From a virus: 64,000 nt of DNA. Shown piece after piece: positions 62,081 through 64,000 of this stretch. Each line of letters begins with the position of its first letter. Within the stretch, counting starts at the first letter, position 1. The notes under the pieces are model-generated. The model had not been told where the DNA came from, searched no databases, and saw only the letters and a program-made list of their open reading frames with translations. Position numbers and translations under genes: made by a program. Where the stretch lies: positions 62,001-126,000 of the IMG/VR virus record IMGVR_UViG_3300030090_007211; one strand, 5' to 3'.

Positions 62081-63892
62081 ATGAGTAAATTAACAAATTC
62101 AGAAATAAAAATATTACGTTTATTGGATAAGCATGTGGGGACACCAGATAAAGATCGCACTGTTAAATTTTTAAGAGATACCTTAGCATTTAACCATACA
62201 GACTCATTGGATTGGTGGAAGTTATGGTACCTCAATAAAGAAACTCAAGAAACTCCTTATGAACAAATGGAGAACATCAACAGAGGATTTTCCTTTTTAG
62301 TAGATGCTATAAAAGAGATAATATCCAATGAAGAGTTTTCCCCTATGGTAATGGTAGATAAAATGTATGATGATGACATTGAAAAATATGAAAAAATAAT
62401 TGGCCCTTATTTTCGTGAAAGTGGGAAGGACATTACTTTTGACTCCGAGGGGGTACAATTACATCTACCTCGAGAAGAATGGGCGGAATATTTTTCAGGG
62501 ATGGGAGATGACGACATATGGAGATATGAAGGGGCTAAAACCCACCATGATGGACAAGATGATGAAAATTTTGAATATGAGGAATTTGATTATATAAATC
62601 CTAATGAGGAATTATTTGATGAATTCAATAAATTAGGTGAAGCAGTAGGAGATAATAGAAAATGGAGTGTTGATAATAGACCAAATGATACAGACATTAC
62701 TGATTGGTTATACTCAAATTTAACTCGGGAAGATGCTGAAGACATCATACAACAATATATTTGGTCACTTGGTACAGCAGTAACACAAGCTCGCAACAAT
62801 GAGTTACTAGAATGGTATGAGGAAAAGGTGGATTATCCGGAAAGTAGATGTGATTCCTATTCTGATGATGAATGTATAACTATACCCTATGAAGATTTAT
62901 TATTAATGATAAAAGAAAATGAATGGATAACCCTAAGTCAACTAAAGGACGCTGGACTTAACGATGGAGTTGAAAATATTGCTGATGCATATTATGATTC
63001 TTGGTTGGATGATGAGGGATATGAGGAAGTTATGACTCACACGCGTGACACCGTAGAAAACATTATTACAAAAATTGAGGATGATGAAGACTATATGGTA
63101 CTAATTACAAAAAGAAAAGAATTTTTAAAATTACTTGAAAAATTTAAATTTAAAGAAGGTAGCTACGATTGGAAGTGTAAAGATAGTAGTTATGTAAGTG
63201 AAAATGGGAAAATTAGAGTATGTGTTAGAGATTATGACGCACAAAATGAAAAAGTTAAGTTTTTCTACGATGGAGAAGCCCACTTAACCCCCTTAAATGA
63301 TTTCATTGCGTGGGCACAAGGTAGTATATTAGAACTTAGTGAAAATATTAGAATAGGAAAATATAGACTTATAATGGAAAGTATTGCTTCCGATGCAGAA
63401 ATAACTAAAATTGCAATATTTGATTTTGACGGTACACTCATGAATACTCCTCAGGCAGAAGAAGGTAAAAAACAATGGGAAATTAAAACTGGGAAACCTT
63501 ATCCTCATATTGGATGGTGGGGAAGACCAGAATCTTTAGACACTGACGTATTTAACATTAAACCTATAGTCTCTACTATTTTAGATTATAATATAGAAAT
63601 AGATGATCCCAATACTTTAGTTATTATGTTAACTGGTAGATTACCTAAACAAGCACCTCAAGTAGAAAATATATTAAATGATTATAATATAGTATTTGAT
63701 GAATATCACTATAAAGAAGATGGTGATACCTTAAAAAGTAAAATAAATACTATTAAAAGTCTTTTACTTAGATATCCTAATGTGAATTTTATTGAAATGT
63801 ATGAGGATAGAGTCCCTCACGCTATTGCATTTGAAGAATGGGGTGAAGAAAATAATATGCCAATAAAGGTAAATGTAGTTACACCTAGCTAG
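62081..63892 (+). CDS. Large acidic protein with HAD (SAK-type) phosphatase domain
   Basis: 603 residues. Residues 1-415 are very acidic and unrecognised (possible modules at 1-110 and 205-350). L419-S-E421|N and I431-M-E433|S precede a C-terminal HAD domain, about 442-600. That domain has FDFDGTLMNTP (motif I, D448), GWWGRPESL at 478-486, and LTGR at 517-520, the Swiss-army-knife RNA-repair-like HAD pattern. Variant late box upstream. Possible RNA 3'- or 5'-end phosphatase; inference. Confidence 0.8.
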   Translation: MSKLTNSEIKILRLLDKHVGTPDKDRTVKFLRDTLAFNHTDSLDWWKLWYLNKETQETPYEQMENINRGFSFLVDAIKEIISNEEFSPMVMVDKMYDDDIEKYEKIIGPYFRESGKDITFDSEGVQLHLPREEWAEYFSGMGDDDIWRYEGAKTHHDGQDDENFEYEEFDYINPNEELFDEFNKLGEAVGDNRKWSVDNRPNDTDITDWLYSNLTREDAEDIIQQYIWSLGTAVTQARNNELLEWYEEKVDYPESRCDSYSDDECITIPYEDLLLMIKENEWITLSQLKDAGLNDGVENIADAYYDSWLDDEGYEEVMTHTRDTVENIITKIEDDEDYMVLITKRKEFLKLLEKFKFKEGSYDWKCKDSSYVSENGKIRVCVRDYDAQNEKVKFFYDGEAHLTPLNDFIAWAQGSILELSENIRIGKYRLIMESIASDAEITKIAIFDFDGTLMNTPQAEEGKKQWEIKTGKPYPHIGWWGRPESLDTDVFNIKPIVSTILDYNIEIDDPNTLVIMLTGRLPKQAPQVENILNDYNIVFDEYHYKEDGDTLKSKINTIKSLLLRYPNVNFIEMYEDRVPHAIAFEEWGEENNMPIKVNVVTPS

Positions 63893-64000
63893 ATTTCAGA
63901 TATAACCCAAATAGGGTTGCAGCAATACCAAAAATAATTTGTACCACTACCCACACTGTTGTAGACATAGTTTTAAATGTCTTTAAATCACTTACTTCTT
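63885..64000 (-). CDS. Small membrane protein, N-terminus beyond window
   Basis: C-terminal 37 codons: EVSDLKTFKTMSTTVWVVVQ followed by IIFGIAATLFGLYLK, one membrane helix after a charged segment. The layout resembles XhlA-type hemolysin/holin accessory proteins (weak). Stop overlaps the convergent gene by 8 bases. Confidence 0.55.
   Translation of the reverse strand, partial: EVSDLKTFKTMSTTVWVVVQIIFGIAATLFGLYLKSS

Noticed and set aside
1-64000. Window as a bacterial chromosome fragment, given housekeeping and T9SS genes
   Set aside because: Very short overlapping genes, holin-like and DUF932 proteins, conserved phage hypotheticals and tag/protease-site patterns throughout point to a phage; the host-like genes are scattered singly.

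Overview
The window looks like an accessory and late-gene region of a large tailed phage that infects a Bacteroidota host, probably an aquatic flavobacterium. The DNA is AT-rich and packed with short genes, mostly on the minus strand, often with ATGA or TAATG stop/start overlaps. Evidence for the host: (1) more than a dozen promoters fit the Bacteroidota form TTTG-N19/20-TAnnTTTG; (2) two secreted proteins end in what look like type IX secretion (T9SS) sorting domains, a system of that phylum; (3) signal peptides end in xAQ or xSQ. No portal, capsid, terminase or polymerase gene was recognised, and no tRNA, CRISPR array or transposon.

Two themes dominate. First, about 15 unrelated proteins share short N-terminal tags (for example [MS/MG]RLGKLKRQLIEEANKRxLGE, or xITESQFKKIILxE) that end in [L/I]-x-E. 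That is the cleavage consensus of T4-type prohead proteases, whose internal proteins carry capsid-targeting peptides of the same design. This is called the 'LxE tag' below. Second, a paralogous module of about 80-120 residues ends in YG[L/I/V]-x3-E-x3-[W]-x2-Y-x3-I (the 'YGL module'). It occurs alone in many small proteins and in tandem in large ones. In the tandem proteins most modules are preceded by [L/I]-x-E|S-like sites, as if these were polyproteins. ParB-like, methyltransferase and HAD domains are fused downstream of such sites. My inference is that much of this region encodes protease-matured, capsid-packaged cargo.

Layout. 1-5 kb: a tandem YGL protein running off the edge and three tagged proteins. 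5-7.7 kb: small plus-strand genes and a four-module YGL protein. 7.8-18.2 kb: alternating tagged and YGL genes, a repeated G-rich intergenic element, and a gene-poor stretch (12.4-15.3 kb) with promoters lacking genes, attenuator-like hairpins and two candidate structured RNAs. 18.3-24.4 kb: cell-wall enzymes (NlpC/P60, L,D-transpeptidase-like, M23), a lipoprotein metalloprotease and two DOT1-like methyltransferases. 24.7-30.5 kb: T9SS-like protein, P-loop protein, ECF sigma factor, DNA methyltransferase, GH16 glycosidase, amidotransferase. 30.5-43 kb: minimal CorA-like protein, methyltransferase, LOG protein, YqeY, A-type Fe-S carrier, ATP-grasp/QueC-like fusion, J-domain protein, methionine aminopeptidase. 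43-49.8 kb: six-module YGL protein, ParB-like fusion, metalloprotease, tagged ADP-ribosyltransferase-like protein. 49.8-58.5 kb: T9SS-tagged M43 protease, MarC-like protein, deoxynucleoside kinase, holin-like protein, PrsW-like protease, Smr protein. 58.6-64 kb: UVR-motif protein, DUF932 protein, Pyr_excise-like protein, HAD fusion.

Two promoter classes are visible. The Bacteroidota consensus is probably read early by host sigma. A second box, TATTTATA in the coding direction, lies 2-30 bases before many genes and is a candidate late promoter, possibly served by the phage ECF sigma factor. All functions are inferred by reading motifs; no database search was run.
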